Shown here one piece after another: positions 42,991-53,515 of a stretch of DNA of 64,000 nt (its first letter is position 1; every line of letters starts with the position of its first letter). The stretch is from Podospora pseudoanserina (Eukaryota; Ascomycota; Sordariomycetes; Sordariales; Podosporaceae): positions 3,596,001 to 3,660,000 of the forward strand of contig NC_085921.1 of assembly GCF_035222485.1 (NCBI RefSeq). The letters run 5' to 3'. The notes below the pieces were generated by a model. It had not been told where the DNA came from. It made no database searches and saw only the letters and a program-made list of their open reading frames with translations. A program made the position numbers and the translations under genes.

Positions 42991-43912
42991 GATGTTGTGT
43001 TGGTGGTGTGGGTTTTGGTAGTTGGGAGAGTCTTGGGTGTAATTGGTGGTGAGTAGAGAAAGGAGAAGCAGTTGTTGAAGGCTGAGGGTAGTGGTGTTGC
43101 TAAAGTAGGATGGTATTATCATGGGAAATCAAGTAGGAAATGAATGGGAAAACCGAAGAGGGGGTTCGTTTGCTTAAATAAGACTCATGCTGTCATGTGT
43201 GACTGGGTTGATGTCTGGATGGAAAGAACGAGGTGACCTTCGCCGCGCGGAGGAGCTCACACATGATGGCTGCCTTGGTACCAGCCATCAATTTCCGTTG
43301 TCGCTCTTTCCTCTCCATGATGGCTATGTTGATAACGCGCGCAAACCGCAGTCGCGTGTGACTCAAATCGCAGAAGCATTACGTCGACAGCAGGAAGGGC
43401 GCAATGGCAGAGTATTGTCATCGGTCGGCTGGTTTTAACGGCCGAGACTGGTGTTGGCAAGTGTTATCTGAAGCAGAGCCGCGGTGAGCCGTGGTGTTAC
43501 CAGTTCCATCGTGTTTACCATGTGACAAAAGGTGCGACTGCTTGTTTTGACCGGTTGATACCAAGATTGTTTGCCTTGTCGCAGAGCGTGTTCATGAGCC
43601 ATCCCGATAAGCCAGTCAACCGTGTTTCTCCAGCAAAACTCGCCCAGCCTCCCATGAGCCTTACACGAACCTCTATCGCGGATTTCCAATCACAGTAGAC
43701 TCAGCATACTGCTATGGTCTAAGTAGGCCGCCCGCCTCATGATGCCACAGGTGACAGAATTGGCTTGCCACGCGTTTGACGTGGCCAGATAATCATCTCA
43801 TGGGTTCAGTTTTACCCGCCCAAGTATGAACCCTCTAACTCCGGTGCTCAGCCAGCATTTTTCTCCATCAACCAGAGACTGAGCTAAAACAACCTCCTCA
43901 ACAACAAGTCCC
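42991..43912. promoter_or_regulatory. Protease upstream region
   Basis: 922 bp between minus-strand genes. It contains the optional N-terminal extension of the protease (42991-43122) and its promoter. Nothing else recognised. Confidence 0.45.
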
Positions 43913-44668
43913 CTACCCAAACCCGTTAGCACATCGCCCCATATCAATCATCCCCTTCTTATAAACATACATCTCCAGAGCCCACCTCCTGGTGGTACCA
44001 TCCTGCCCACCATGCCATTCTTTATCAGTCTCCTTATTCACGAACGGTGTGACCCATTTCCCATCCCGAAAGAAATAAGGCGTGCTAATCGACCCCTCCA
44101 TTACCGACCCATCCTTGCTATCCACAATCAAGACTTCCCTGGAAATCGTGGGTGACGTGATACCGGCCCGTTGCCTCGCCTCATCGTATACTTGTCTCTG
44201 GCTGGTCTTGTAATGTGTGAACTCTGATGGATTGACGTTGTCTGTTGTGTCGACTACCACTTCGAACACACTGCCCGAGTACAAGTCCAGTGTAGGGGGG
44301 TCTAGTGTTGTTGGAAAGAGTCTTGAGAGGGGGACTGATGGGACGGGAGCGGACGTCACTGTTAGTTTCCCGTTCTGGAAAATGTCCACCCTTACTCGGG
44401 CTGGCTGGTCTTTTTGAGCGAGATGAGCTGTGATATTGTCCGCCAAAAGTTGAAGTCCAGCGTCACCAGTGAGAGAAGAGATGACATAGTCCCATTTCCA
44501 ATGATGAGCTGCGCGAAGCATGCGGTCGCGGTGGTAGTCTAGCATGTAAAAGGGAGAGGAGTGGCCATGGTTCCAGCTTGCGTGGGTGAAGTCTGGGTGG
44601 GAGTGAACTTGGAGGAGGGCAGGGTCGTAACGAAGAGAAGTAAAGATCTGAAAATCGGACGATGCCAT
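43913..44668 (-). CDS. ABZ2: Fold-type IV PLP enzyme, aminodeoxychorismate lyase-like
   Basis: Class IV aminotransferase fold. Single exon, 251 aa. The PLP lysine is in FTHYKTSQRQVYDEAR (about residue 154), and EGSISTPYFFRDGKW supplies the phosphate-binding turn; both fit fungal 4-amino-4-deoxychorismate lyases (Abz2), which make p-aminobenzoate for folate. The N-terminal FQIFTSLRYDP and MLDYHRDRMLRAA (the early Arg) also fit. A branched-chain aminotransferase is unlikely because the protein is too short. The C-terminus after CANGFG is brief; a short missed exon cannot be excluded. The sense strand turns G-rich after about 44220. Confidence 0.78.
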   Translation of the reverse strand: MASSDFQIFTSLRYDPALLQVHSHPDFTHASWNHGHSSPFYMLDYHRDRMLRAAHHWKWDYVISSLTGDAGLQLLADNITAHLAQKDQPARVRVDIFQNGKLTVTSAPVPSVPLSRLFPTTLDPPTLDLYSGSVFEVVVDTTDNVNPSEFTHYKTSQRQVYDEARQRAGITSPTISREVLIVDSKDGSVMEGSISTPYFFRDGKWVTPFVNKETDKEWHGGQDGTTRRWALEMYVYKKGMIDMGRCANGFG

Positions 44669-45286
44669 TTTGAATCAAGAATTGAACAAAGTGTTGAGCT
44701 ATCTCCCAAAATCAAGGTGTAATTTGATTACTTCCTGATACTGCCAAAAAGCGACCCCTCCTAAATTGCCCCTGAGGGTTACTGTGGGGACCCGCAGAAG
44801 CTGGGCGTTCTGTGTTGACACAAGACAAATTATTGGTGCCTCAGGTTGCAATGCTGCTTCTGCTTGGTGTTGGTGGGGGTGGAGCTTGGACCTTGATTAG
44901 CAAAGAGTGAAGTCACCGTTTTCTTATCGGTGGCAGGAGGCAAGTCCAAAAGGTGTGCCAGGTCAGGTTCCGGAAAAACCGCGTGGTGGAGCAGGTTGCA
45001 GCAGTCGCAATTGGCGGGCCGCGCTGGACCGATTTTTTTTTGATCAAGCTTCCATGGCTTGCTGTCGGCTGCTCAGTTGCTGGGAGAGACGTCAAGGCTT
45101 TGCTTTGCAGGATATTCACAAATAATCTGCATCACCAACCCGGCCGTCCACCCACACCCAGTCCAGTGTTGAGTGGCTTGTTATCTCACTTTTTTTTTTG
45201 TTATCGTCCCCTCCCAGTCTTGACCACCCGTATCATCTTTCTCCGGCTGAGCCCTTCACTAAGCGCTCCCTGCACCCAAAAGAGCC
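44669..45286. promoter_or_regulatory. Divergent promoter region ABZ2-like/TOM70
   Basis: 618 bp between divergent starts, with T runs at 45030-45038 and 45191-45200. No gene recognised. Confidence 0.45.
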
Positions 45287-47303
45287 ATGGCTCCCACGAT
45301 TGCTTCAGGCCCCGCGGGGACCACTGTAACAGTGCCGGGCAATTCATCGCTGTGGGACCGCATCTCCAACTGGGCCTCTGAGAACAAAGGCCTCGTCTAT
45401 ACCATTGCTGGCGTCGCCGTAGTGGTCACCGGTGCCGGTGTTGTTTACTATATCCGCAAGGGTCCTGATGAAGTGAGCAGAAGCACCCACCCTGTCGTCA
45501 ACCCCATCATACCCCTCGTCGCCGCCGTTATCGTCGTCGTCATCGTCGCCTACCGGGATACTGACCCTTTGTTCTCTTTTCTAGGAGTCTGTCCCAAAGC
45601 CCAGCAAGAAGGAGAGGCGGAAACGGAAACAGGCCGAGAAGGAAGCCGAGAAGGGCGCTGCCGCCGAGAAGCAAGCAGAAACCCCCAAGACCGCCACAGT
45701 AGAGACCGCCGATGAGCTGCCAGAAATTGACGAGGCCAGTGTCATCGGCCTATCCGAATCCCAACGCAAGGAGTATGCCGCTAAGCTTAAGGAGGCTGGT
45801 AACAAGGCCTACAACCAGAAGGATTTCAACAAGGCTATTGAGCTTTACTCGAAAGCCATCCTTTGCAAGCCAGACCCAGTTTACTACTGCAACCGCGCTG
45901 CCTGCCACAACGCCCTGAGCGAATGGGAAAAGGTTGTTGAGGACACCACCGCCGCTCTTGCCTTCGACAATGAGTACATCAAGGCCCTCAACCGCCGCTC
46001 GAATGCTTACGACCACCTCGGCAAGTACAGCGAAGCTCTCCTCGACATCACCGCCAGCTGTATCATCGATGGTTTCAGGAACGAGCAGAGCGCGCAGGCC
46101 GTCGAGCGTCTTCTGAAGAAGTTTGCCGAGACCAAAGCGAAGGAAATCCTCGAAACCAAGCCCGCCAGACTGCCCAGCGCGACCTTTGTGGGCAACTATC
46201 TTCAAAGCTTCAGGGCCAAGCCAAGGCCAGCGGGGTTGGAGGATGACGCCGAATTGGACGAGGAGACTGGAAAGGGCCAGCTGCAAAAGGGTCTGAAGGC
46301 GATGGAAAGCAAGATTGCGCCATCGTACGAGGAGGCTGCCGAGGCTTTCGAGAAGGCTCTGACTCTGGGAGACCTCGGTGAATACGAGGCTTACGCTCAC
46401 AACCTTCGCGGTACATTCCAATGCCTCAAAGGCAAGCATCAGGAGGCTTTGGCCGATCTGTCCAAGAGTATCGAGCTTGATCCCGGGCTCACCCAGAGTT
46501 ATATCAAGCGGGCCAGCATGAATCTGGAGCTCGGTGCACCAGACAAGGCTGAGGAGGATTTCGAAGCCGCCCTCGCCAAGAACCCAGAAGACCCGGATAT
46601 TTACTACCACCGCGCCCAGCTTCATTTCATCAAGGGCGAGTTCGCCGATGCGCAGAAGGATTACCAAAAGTCGATCGATTTGGACCCCGATTTCATCTTC
46701 TCTCACATTCAACTCGGTGTGACCCAGTACAAGCTCGGTTCCATCGCTTCATCCATGGCGACCTTCAGGCGGTGCATCAAGAACTTCCCCAAGATCCCAG
46801 ACGTCTACAACTACTATGGTGAACTTCTCCTGGACCAGACCAAGTTCAGCGAAGCTATCGAGAAATTCGACACTGCCATTGAGCTGGAAAAGGAGACCAA
46901 GCCCATGTCGATGAATGTGCTGCCTTTGATCAACAAGTCTCTTGCCCTGTTTCAATGGAAGCAGGATTTCAGCGAGGCTGAGAAGCTCTGCGAGAAGGCC
47001 CTCATCAGTAAGTGGTTGCACATTTTCACATATCTTGTTCGTTGTTTGCTAACATGGAATTTCGTAGTTGACCCCGAGTGCGATATCGCCGTTGCCACCA
47101 TGGCACAATTGCTTCTCCAACAGGGCCGCGTGACCGAGGCCCTCAAGTACTTTGAGCGTGCGGCTGAACTTGCCAGAACAGAGGGAGAGCTTGTCAGCGC
47201 CATCTCATATGCCGAGGCCACAAGAACCCAGATCCAAGTGCAGGAGAAGTATCCCGACTTGGCTAGCAAGCTGTCGGGCATGGGCGGCGGTGTGGTCCGA
47301 TAG
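45287..47303 (+). CDS. TOM70: Mitochondrial import receptor Tom70
   Basis: Outer-membrane receptor for carrier-type preproteins, working with Hsp70/Hsp90. Exons 45287-45472, 45585-47007 and 47068-47303 (614 aa; introns 112 and 60 nt). One N-terminal membrane anchor ([21 protein letters not shown], split as residues 34-54) precedes a highly charged linker ([20 protein letters not shown]). About eleven TPR repeats follow, the first being the clamp TPR ([20 protein letters not shown]) and a mid-protein one [20 protein letters not shown]. The last exon reads [20 protein letters not shown]. Codon use is balanced, without the strand switch seen in neighbours. Confidence 0.97.
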
Positions 47304-47763
47304 AAGGCTGTGCGGGTGTGGGGAAGCCGGACAGGAGCACAGATGCGAAGAATGCTATTTCGTTGGGTGGTGATATGACCGTCCTGCGATCTCAAAATTG
47401 AACCGTGATGAATGGTATACCCCGTCAAAACGCGCGCCGCAACTGGAGTCTGAACCGTTTTTCCAAACATGTATCATGAGCAGTCCATGGTGTTTTTTGT
47501 ATTTTTCTTGTTCATCTCATACATCTGTATGACTGCATGCTTGGGGAGAGGGGGTGGGTAATATCTGTGTACGATGACGGGAGAGAAAGACTGGGGAAAG
47601 AAACAAACCAGCGGGTCGTCCCGCAACGAAAACCACGCCACTCTATTACGCAACCCATGGAGGAATGAACATCTCCTTTTTTCATGGTCATGATTCTTGT
47701 TTTTATTCTTGTTTGTCATTTAGGTGTGCGAGGGTTTTGTTTTTGGCTGGGTGGGGAAAGGGG

Positions 47764-47802
<39 letters not shown>

Positions 47803-48770
47803 AGGTTGGTGGGAAGTATACAAGTACATTACTCTTGTTTCTTTACATATGTAGCTTTGGGAGAAGCGCTCAATGAGAATCGATCAAAAAGCGGTATAAG
47901 AAAAAGGTTGAACTCTTTGCTTTTTGTGTTGTGTCAAGGGATCCCAAATAACCCAGGCACCCTGCCCACAACATAATTAATACACACAAATAGGATAGTC
48001 CCCATATTATATTGCAAACTACACCTTGCGGGATAACCACTAGGCTCTGAAATATAGTTAATAGCCCTTCAAAGGTATTCAGAAGGCCTATTAATTTACC
48101 TTCGATGCATGGTTTACAACATCATATGGGCCAACCAACCTACTTGTGTCTATCAACTATTTTGTGGTGAGGGAGCCAGGGATGAAAGGATTGCGCAACG
48201 TCCAGAGGGGTGAGCGAAGGGAACAAAAAAAAGACATGAATTAATCCGTATGTACTCTGTACTTTTGTACATGCTACATAGTGGTTTACTCGAAAATAAT
48301 TAACAACGCACGTGAGCCTCCTCCCCAATAAAAAAAAAACAAAAAAGAACAAGAAAAAACTACCATCTTCTCTTATACCTAGACTGAGAAGAAGGCAAGA
48401 AACCCCTGATTTCCCGCTCCCGGCCAATGACGGACCCATCATCATTAGCAGCATGTTCCATCAAAAACCCGTCATTAAGTCCCGCCTAACATCAATCACC
48501 AGTTACCACCACCAAACCAGGGTCCTGTTTTTGCGTTGCTACACGTCCCCCCCAACCCTATTGGGAGTCTATTATAATGATCTCGTAAATCAACATTTCC
48601 ACCGCCCACGCCCTTCGCTCATACAAAATCAACAGATTGCATGTTGAAAACGCTCTCCTCCACTCTTTCGCATTACGCCTTTTCTCCTTGACAAAACAGG
48701 CGCCAAAAAGTGCCAAACACAACCCAGTCAATCAGCGCTTCCGCAAACGCGGATTCTAATATTGGCATGC
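47304..48770. other. Convergent spacer TOM70/SSO1
   Basis: 1467 bp between converging genes. It holds a GGGTGA hexamer array and AT-rich DNA around 47980-48300. Open frames here are short and composition-driven; no gene is supported. Confidence 0.5.
47762..47807. repeat. Hexamer tandem repeat GGGTGA, about seven copies
   Basis: Near-perfect head-to-tail GGGTGA units about 460 bp downstream of the TOM70 stop. The G-runs on the plus strand could form a quadruplex. Confidence 0.9.
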
Positions 48771-49963
48771 TTATTGAGCGGAAGAGTTGTTCTTTTTGAA
48801 AAGAGAAACACCGACACCAACACCCACAGCGATGATGATCAGGATCAAGATGGTAATACCCAAGCACCACCACTTGAGCTTTCTCCGGTTGCGAGCGCTC
48901 TTGACAGCAGTCTGGATCTGGGTGTTGGCATTGCCGAGGTGGTCCGTCGTCTGCTCGGCCTTTTGAGCCACATCCTCGATGATGGCGCTCTGCTGGACGA
49001 TCTGCTGGTTGAGGATGTCGAGAAGGTCGACAAGGTCGTTGATGGACTGTTCAATCTTCATCATGTCGTTGTGGCGAGCGCGGACATTGCCGAGAACTTC
49101 CGAGGCGCGGCCAGAGCGGTTGGAGCGGAGGGCAGTCTGGAAGATACCCTCGTCACCCCAGTTGGCATCAGCGGCTTGCTGCAGCTCGGCTTCGGTGGCG
49201 TTCTCGTTGACGATTCTGTACTGGCGCATGATCTGCTCGCGGCAGCGCTGTCTGTAGGCTTGCTCCTCCTGCAAGAACTTTTGGATGGTGTCCTTGAAAT
49301 CATTGTTGAGACTGTCGAACTGGCGCTTCTTCAGGGCAAAGGTGCCGTGCTCGGCTGTCGTCCGCTCCGTATCCGTCTTCAAAGACTGGATCCGGTCCTT
49401 GATGGCCGTGTTCTTGAGTTGCGATTTGGCGACCTCGGCGTCGAGCTCGGCCTGAGCATGGCCGTCGGTGCTGGACAAGGCAGCATGGTGAAGAGATTCG
49501 ACTCTGCGGATAATCTGGGTCAAGCCTTGAATTTCCTGGCGAATGGCCGACACGCGCTCGAGGAACTGGTTTTGGGTGAGGACGGTAGCTGATGAGCCGT
49601 ACTGTTGCTGAGGAGGATCATATGGTTGCTGTTGTGGCGCGCCGTAGGGTTGTTGTCCGTAAGATTGTCCACCGTAGGGTTGTCCATACTGCTGTCCATA
49701 TGATTGCATCTCATGCTGTTCCTGTCGACGGAAAGCGACGAGTTAGCATGTCAAACCCATGAACAGTAGTGCGCGCGCTTGGCGGTGACCGCAAAAAGAG
49801 CATCCGTGCCTCTATGAAAACAAGGCATATGACTTTCGGCGCTGTCCGGCCCATCCGCACCTGATACAGCGATGCGATTCAGAGAAATACTCACAGGTTG
49901 TCCATATCCGCCGCCATATCCAGCTTCGGCCGAGGGGCCCTGATTGTAAGGATTGTACGACAT
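48771..49963 (-). CDS. SSO1: Plasma-membrane syntaxin (Qa-SNARE), Sso1 type
   Basis: t-SNARE for exocytic fusion. Minus-strand exons are 49963-49895 and 49721-48771 (339 aa) with a 173-nt intron; the splice joins GGYGQP to EQHEMQSYG. The three-helix Habc domain covers about residues 70-200, the SNARE motif follows (QSINDLVDLLDILNQQIVQQ, with AIIEDVAQKAEQT), and a C-terminal anchor (WWCLGITILILIIIAVGVGV) ends the protein. The first 65 residues are a Tyr/Gly/Gln/Pro-rich low-complexity segment absent from yeast Sso1. Nearest named relatives would be Neurospora syn-1 and yeast SSO1/2. Confidence 0.95.
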
Positions 49964-51546
49964 TGTAGCTGACGCAACTGCACCGCTTTCTGTTCAATTG
50001 ATGTGTTTTGTCCTGGTCTCGTCGAAGGTTGCTGTAATGATATCTGTCGGGATCAATGCGATGGCGCGCGCTCTGTCGTTGTTCAACTTGCTTCCTTGAA
50101 AATTGACTGGAAGGAAGAAGTGGTAACTGGTTGTTGGTGGTTTGTGAAGGCTCGGATTGATCCAATCTCCCCCAGCTTGCGCTGCCTTGGCCTCTCCCGT
50201 CCAGTGCCTGCACGTTGCTGGCTGGTTGACAAGCACCCGAGTGGTCCGTTCAGGTGTGGCTGATGGCTTTTTGTCGCTGCACCTGGTCTCCACTTTGACG
50301 GTTTGATGGACCCGCAAATTTCCCTTTTCTCTCTCAGTTTTCAGGACGAGGTCCAAGCCGCCGCCCATACCAAACCCTTTTTGGTTCAGATGATGAACCC
50401 TGCGAGTCTTAGCCCCGTGCTTACGAGGCCTGCAGCGCGAGGCAGTGGCTTTTTTTTTTTTTTGGTTCTTCTTGTTAGGGGTCTTTTCAGGGCACGAGAC
50501 CTAGGATCGGCGAATATAAACATACTGCATAGAAGACGATGTTGGAGAGCTTGGTATGGAAAGGAGCTGATGTACGTAAGGCACGGAGTACTTGAGCCCC
50601 TTTTTTCACAAGACGAAGCTGCTTAGCTGAAGCTTCGTCGTGGAGATAGCGGAGTCGAGCTCTTCCGTGTGTTCTGGACCATCCCGATAGAGCGGTCAAA
50701 ACAAGGAAGGTATACCAGCTCACTTCTGTTCTCGGCAACCGTTGGACATCGTTTGTGGAATGGCAAGGCAACCTCCGAGACGGGCAGTGTGAGAGCTTTG
50801 AGCTCCTTCAATGATAACTGGTAGAAAGTCCTGGGCCTGGAAATTGTTCCGGCCCATTTCCCTGTTGATACTTGCTCATTGAACTCCCATAATCTGCAGC
50901 ATTGTCTCATCACCAGCGGTGTTAAGCAATTATACCCGGATACCTACTAGGCACTTGCCCTCAGAAATAACATGTCGCTGTCCAGCTCCTCGGAATCATA
51001 TGCAACGGTGGCAAACTTGATGGCGTCACCTGCAGCGAGGCTGAGGCTAATCTGCATGTCTCCCCACAATTGGTTGAAATGGTCCACTATCGCAGCTCTG
51101 GCTTTCCGTTTTTTAGATGGCAGTCACCGGGCACTGAAACAAAAGCGAGTGGCCCAACGTCTTACTATGAAGCTTCACAATTAAAACCGAGCCTTGTATG
51201 TGCTGGATCGCCCCCGGCACATTGCCCTTAAACCCCTCGATTATATAAGCAACCCGATTTTTCCCTTCCATTAAAACGCCCTGTCGCCATGACTCCTGCA
51301 TCCACCCACTTCTTTGCACCGATTCTGCAACGTCCACCAACATCTGGGGTTTCCGTATTGCGCTGAGCCCGTGTCTCGCCATAGAGGGATATCCCCCTCC
51401 CACCCAAGCGCCGACTTGTCGACGCAGCTCTTCGTGGTTTGCCAGATGTCCTCTAGCTGGCCTGACCGCGTTTCTTCATACGGATGGTTGATCACCTTTC
51501 ACTGTCCCTTCACTTGAAAACCAGGCCAAAAGTAACCCTATGCCGC
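49964..51546. promoter_or_regulatory. SSO1 upstream region and IMP4 3' flank
   Basis: 1583 bp between two minus-strand genes. It has a 14-base T run near 50449 and an unassigned 96-codon minus-strand open frame at 51113-51403, treated as a finding only. Confidence 0.45.
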
Positions 51547-52662
51547 TCAGAAGTAGTTCTTCTTCCTGCTGGTGCGAGTATACTGGCTTAGGTGCCATTC
51601 ACTATCAGCATCCTTGTTCTCGAGTGTTCCCATGGTGATGGAGAATGGTCGCATAGTGAACCGTGGGCCAACCTCGGAAAGTTCGACTGAGTCGTAACTT
51701 GTCCTCACATACACGTGATGACGGACCTCGATGCAGTCGTCTTGGTTCACGAAAGTAATAACTCTGTTGCCTGCGGCTTTGCTGGCAGTAACGTCTCGTG
51801 GCGGGAACAAATGCTTCAGGATCTTGACAATTCTCAGACCCAGTTTTGTTGTAAAGCCTTCGAAAATGAGGTGCGGGTAGGATTCTGATACCGTTCCCTT
51901 GATCGACCTTGGAATATCGGCTCTGAGTACAACATTGTGAAGGGAAGCCATCAATGTCGGGCCGTGGGGGAAATGGCTGATGGTCATGGCCGTGGGTGTA
52001 CCACTACTTCGGGTTAGAAGACATTCAATTAAAGCCAGTAAACATAACTCACCGATGTTCGTGCAGCAAAATCACATCACTGAGCTTCTCGGCTTGCGCT
52101 GAGCGGACCAGTTCTGGCAGCACCAAATTACCACGATTCAGTCTGATGCCCGTGGGAAATAGTAATCGCATTTCCTTGCTGAAAGACATGAGTCTCGAGC
52201 TCTATAGAGAAAAGGTTAGTCTCACAATGAAAAGATGACGGCAAATGACACTTACGGGGTCTCGAGAAGTAGTCACAAGAATGCGAGGGTCTAGAAGGAA
52301 TATCAGCACCTGGCCATGTGCGCTTTCACCACCCACAGAAGAGAGCCATACCAACGACACCTGAAAGCTCGGAGTATTCATCATCGATATCGAGAGAATC
52401 ATCCTCGGCGACGTCGCGCGACGCATCGTAGTCGTAGTCTTTGCGAAGTTGTGTATCTTTGGCGAGTTCTGGATCCAGCGGCTTGCCCGAAGCCAAGGCA
52501 GCTCTCAGCTTCGCCCTCTTCTCTGAAACTTCGGCATCGCGCAGAAGAACTGCTTTTCGGTAGAGATAGTCTCGCCTTTGCCTGGCTTGTTTGCGCTGAA
52601 GATACTTGTTAGATGTGGATACACGAGGTTCGGGGCAGCGACATCCAAGCACTGACAATCAT
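51547..52662 (-). CDS. IMP4: U3 snoRNP protein Imp4 (Brix domain)
   Basis: Brix-family component of the SSU processome that helps U3 snoRNA pair with pre-rRNA. Minus-strand exons are 52662-52657, 52595-52352, 52290-52256, 52201-52053 and 52003-51547 (296 aa; yeast 290). The first coding exon is only ATGATT; joined to exon 2 it gives [17 protein letters not shown], the family start. Other junctions give [36 protein letters not shown] and [19 protein letters not shown], all characteristic. Introns are 61, 61, 54 and 49 nt. The C-terminus ends [13 protein letters not shown]. Confidence 0.94.
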
Positions 52663-53515
52663 TGTGAATGTTGTTGGTGTGACGCTTTAATCTGCAGGAT
52701 GGCGAACGGCGCGCTGAGAGATATCGCTTTCAGAGTTTCGGGATCTGTAAATTTTGGCGTAGTTTGCTTGCTGAATGGCCAAAAGGGTTCTCGAAATGGC
52801 TTTTTGAAGGTTACCACAGCGCTGCAGAAAATAATTCCCCTGCAAGGCTGAGAAGCAAACGCTATCAGCGCCTATCAATCGGCCATATCAGTGGAGGGGC
52901 ACCAACAGAAAAAGGAAGCACGGACCCCTGGCCAACTTTTTTCCCACCTGCCGTGCAGCTGTACCCGCAGCCTGATAGCCGCCACTTTCCACTTTGGGAG
53001 GCGTCTCTTTTGCTATGAGCGCTGACAAGGTGCAGGATTCCCACAGCCAAAAAATCGCAAACCGCCGGCAGCGAGCAACGAAACACGAATTTCCAGAGCT
53101 TCCCTCACCACCCATTCATTCTGTGGACTTGCAAGCCCATCAGCTGCCTCGATTTCCTGTGTCAGCGATGATGTGACCGTCCCGTCGCTTGCAATCCCAT
53201 CAGCTCTTTTTTTGTCTCTATCAACGTCCTGTCACTGCGACATCCCAACGATACCTAGACAGCCGCGCGCAGTGTGTGCCCTCCAACCTACCAAATAATA
53301 ATTCTCGACCGGTGATTCAAGGTTAGCCTCGGCAGCACCCAACACGTTGTGCGCCATTCCCCTCCCTCATTTCGTCGCGTTCAAGCAACATTAGCATACT
53401 TTTGCCCCCCGTCCTCTTGTCACACATCTCTCTTGCCTGCAAGTCCCATGATTGCGTTCGCCTGCTTACCATCCTGCAGCCCAAGTGTCCCGGCACCCTT
53501 GCCGTCTGTTTGATA
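52663..53515. promoter_or_regulatory. Divergent promoter region IMP4/UPF1
   Basis: 853 bp between divergent starts. No gene, repeat or tRNA recognised. Confidence 0.45.

Noticed and set aside
45750-46712. 320-codon minus-strand open frame opposite TOM70.
   Set aside because: Antisense to the TPR region and an effect of its codon pattern.
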